From Kutzneria buriramensis (GTDB lineage Bacteria > Actinomycetota > Actinomycetes > Mycobacteriales > Pseudonocardiaceae): a stretch of DNA of 64,000 nt. The DNA lies in the NCBI RefSeq assembly GCF_003387475.1, contig NZ_QUNO01000008.1, positions 186,001-250,000 on the forward strand, given 5' to 3'. Position 1 is the first letter of the stretch, and the number at the start of each line of letters is the position of its first letter. Under the pieces are notes generated by a model. That model worked only from the letters and a program-made list of their open reading frames with translations. It ran no database searches and had not been told where the DNA came from. The translations under genes and the position numbers were made by a program. This document shows, piece by piece, positions 62,917 through 64,000 of the stretch.

Positions 62917-63929
62917 CTCCCCAAGAGGCGATGCGCGCGGCGATCGCGGCCAGCGAGCGGGCCCGGGGCAACACCAGCCCGAACCCGCCGGTGGGCGCGG
63001 CGATCGTGGCCGCCGACGGCACCATCGCCGGCATCGGCTCCACCCAGCCGCCGGGCGGCCCGCACGCCGAGGTCATGGCGCTGCGCGAGGCGGGGGAGCG
63101 GGCCAAGGGCGGCACGGCGTACGTGACGCTGGAGCCGTGCTCGCACTACGGCCGCACGCCGCCGTGCACGCAGGCGCTGCTCGCCGCCGGCATCGAGAAG
63201 GTGTACTACGCGGTCGCGGACCCCAACCCCCGAGCGGCAGGCGGCGCCGACGTGCTGCGCGCGTCGGGCGTCGAGGTGGAGGGCGGCCTGCTCGGCGAGG
63301 ACGTGGAGCGCGGGCCGCTGCGCGCGTGGCTGCACTACGCGCGCACGGGGCGTCCGCACGTGACGTGGAAGTACGCGGCGAGCCTGGACGGCCGCGTCGC
63401 CGCGGCGGACGGCACGAGCCGCTGGATCAGCTCCCCGATGTCCCGCCAGGAAGTACACGACATCCGCCGCAAGGTCGACGCCATCGTCGCCGGCACCGGC
63501 ACCGTACGCACCGACGACCCGCAGCTCACCGCCCGTGAGGACGACGGCACCCTCTCCGCGCGGCAGCCGCTGCGCGTGGTCGTCGGCACGAGCGAAATAG
63601 ACCCGACCGCCCGCGTGTTGGACGACGCGGCGGAGACGCTGCACGTGCGTAGCCACGACCCGGACGAGGTGTTGGCCGCACTGGTCGAACGGGGTGTCGT
63701 GGACGTGTTGCTGGAGGGTGGTCCGCGGCTGGCGGGCGCGTTCCTCCGGGCGCACCGCGTCGACCGCGCCCTCGTTTACATAGCGCCGATGCTGCTGGGC
63801 GCCGGCCCGGCCGCGCTGCTGGACGCCGGCGTGAACACCATCACCCAGGCGCTGCCTTTCGGCATCGAAGACGTCACCATGAGCGGACCGGACGTGCGGA
63901 TCTCCGCGGTACCGGTCAAACCCGAGTAG
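62913..63929 (+). CDS. ribD: Bifunctional diaminohydroxyphosphoribosylaminopyrimidine deaminase/reductase
   Basis: 338-aa riboflavin enzyme. The N-terminal deaminase domain has zinc ligands His51 with Glu53 (PHAEVMAL) and Cys76 and Cys85 ([13 protein letters not shown]). The C-terminal reductase domain starts at [20 protein letters not shown] (near 153) and includes [20 protein letters not shown] and [16 protein letters not shown] 62913 overlaps the rpe stop, so it belongs to the rpe operon; no FMN riboswitch precedes it. ribE follows. Confidence 0.96.
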   Translation: MTPQEAMRAAIAASERARGNTSPNPPVGAAIVAADGTIAGIGSTQPPGGPHAEVMALREAGERAKGGTAYVTLEPCSHYGRTPPCTQALLAAGIEKVYYAVADPNPRAAGGADVLRASGVEVEGGLLGEDVERGPLRAWLHYARTGRPHVTWKYAASLDGRVAAADGTSRWISSPMSRQEVHDIRRKVDAIVAGTGTVRTDDPQLTAREDDGTLSARQPLRVVVGTSEIDPTARVLDDAAETLHVRSHDPDEVLAALVERGVVDVLLEGGPRLAGAFLRAHRVDRALVYIAPMLLGAGPAALLDAGVNTITQALPFGIEDVTMSGPDVRISAVPVKPE

Positions 63930-63940
63930 AGGGAGACCCC

Positions 63941-64000
63941 GTGTTCACCGGGATCGTGGAGGAACTGGGCGAGATAGTCGCCGTGGAGCAGCTGCCCAAC
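63941..64000 (+). CDS. ribE: Riboflavin synthase alpha chain, N-terminal part
   Basis: The first 20 codons of riboflavin synthase, cut by the window edge: GTG 63941 with GAGGGAGA upstream and the product MFTGIVEELGEIVAVEQLPN, the typical MFTGIVEE start. It follows ribD after 11 nt, as in most rib operons. Confidence 0.88.
   Translation, partial: MFTGIVEELGEIVAVEQLPN

Overview
The window is a high-GC actinobacterial chromosome segment. The gene order points to the Pseudonocardiales (an Amycolatopsis/Kutzneria-like organism; this is inference). It carries the syntenic blocks alaS-ruvX-mltG-aroE, aroC-aroK-aroB-aroQ, pepQ-efp-nusB, bldD/pyrR-pyrB-pyrC-PH-like-carA-carB-pyrF, mihF-gmk-rpoZ-coaBC-metK and priA-def-fmt-rsmB-rpe-ribD-ribE. 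BldD, MihF, DasR and leaderless genes are typical of actinomycetes. I see no rRNA, tRNA, CRISPR array, insertion sequence or prophage.

Layout. 1-14.2 kb is accessory (oxidoreductase end, secreted hydrolase, acyl-CoA ligase, Rid protein, arylamine N-acetyltransferase, kinase, rarA, secreted phosphatase, S41 peptidase, an AMIN-like exported protein, a 34-aa peptide with a JmjC-type cupin, an iron-box-controlled ferredoxin-like protein). 14.2-19.5 kb is alaS to aroE. 19.6-24.8 kb is a chitin/N-acetylglucosamine island: GH18 chitinase, HPr, PTS IIC, DasR, IIB and IIA, with DasR-type operators before the chitinase and between dasR and IIB. 24.9-28.2 kb is the shikimate operon. 28.3-32.0 kb is an accessory insert (lipoprotein, TetR/CMD pair with a tandem operator, 4-TM protein). 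32.0-47.7 kb is the pepQ-efp-nusB, bldD, pyrimidine and mihF-metK core. 47.9-56.1 kb is accessory (methyltransferases, a DUF6338 membrane-protein module with two proteins sharing C-termini, a ureohydrolase/aldehyde dehydrogenase/PucR locus with a decayed gene, a glutamic protease). 56.2-64 kb is priA to ribE, interrupted by a frameshifted GNAT gene.

The most unusual content lies between the genes. Three dispersed repeat families were found by eye. (1) Four copies of a 120-160-nt element fold into nested stems; several stems change sequence between copies while pairing is kept, and three copies abut the stop codon of a gene on the opposite strand. (2) Three copies of an 81-nt intraoperonic cassette always leave exactly 73 nt between an upstream stop and a downstream start, and carry a 26-codon mini-ORF overlapping both neighbours, like mycobacterial MIRUs. 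(3) A unit of about 48 nt occurs at five places, and one copy supplies the last 12 codons of an EI24-family gene. The best candidate for an undescribed system of proteins is the 34-aa peptide abutting the JmjC-type cupin gene (11.0-12.3 kb), a possible ribosomally made peptide with a hydroxylase; the DUF6338 module (48.6-50.05 kb) is second.

Apart from 31538-32046, where a doubtful 84-aa ORF and repeat units sit, no stretch over 300 nt lacks a gene. Several genes (nat, rarA, the S41 peptidase, the ferredoxin-like gene, pepQ, priA, rpe) have a TANNNT-type -10 hexamer 5-7 nt before the start codon and no Shine-Dalgarno sequence, so leaderless mRNAs are predicted.
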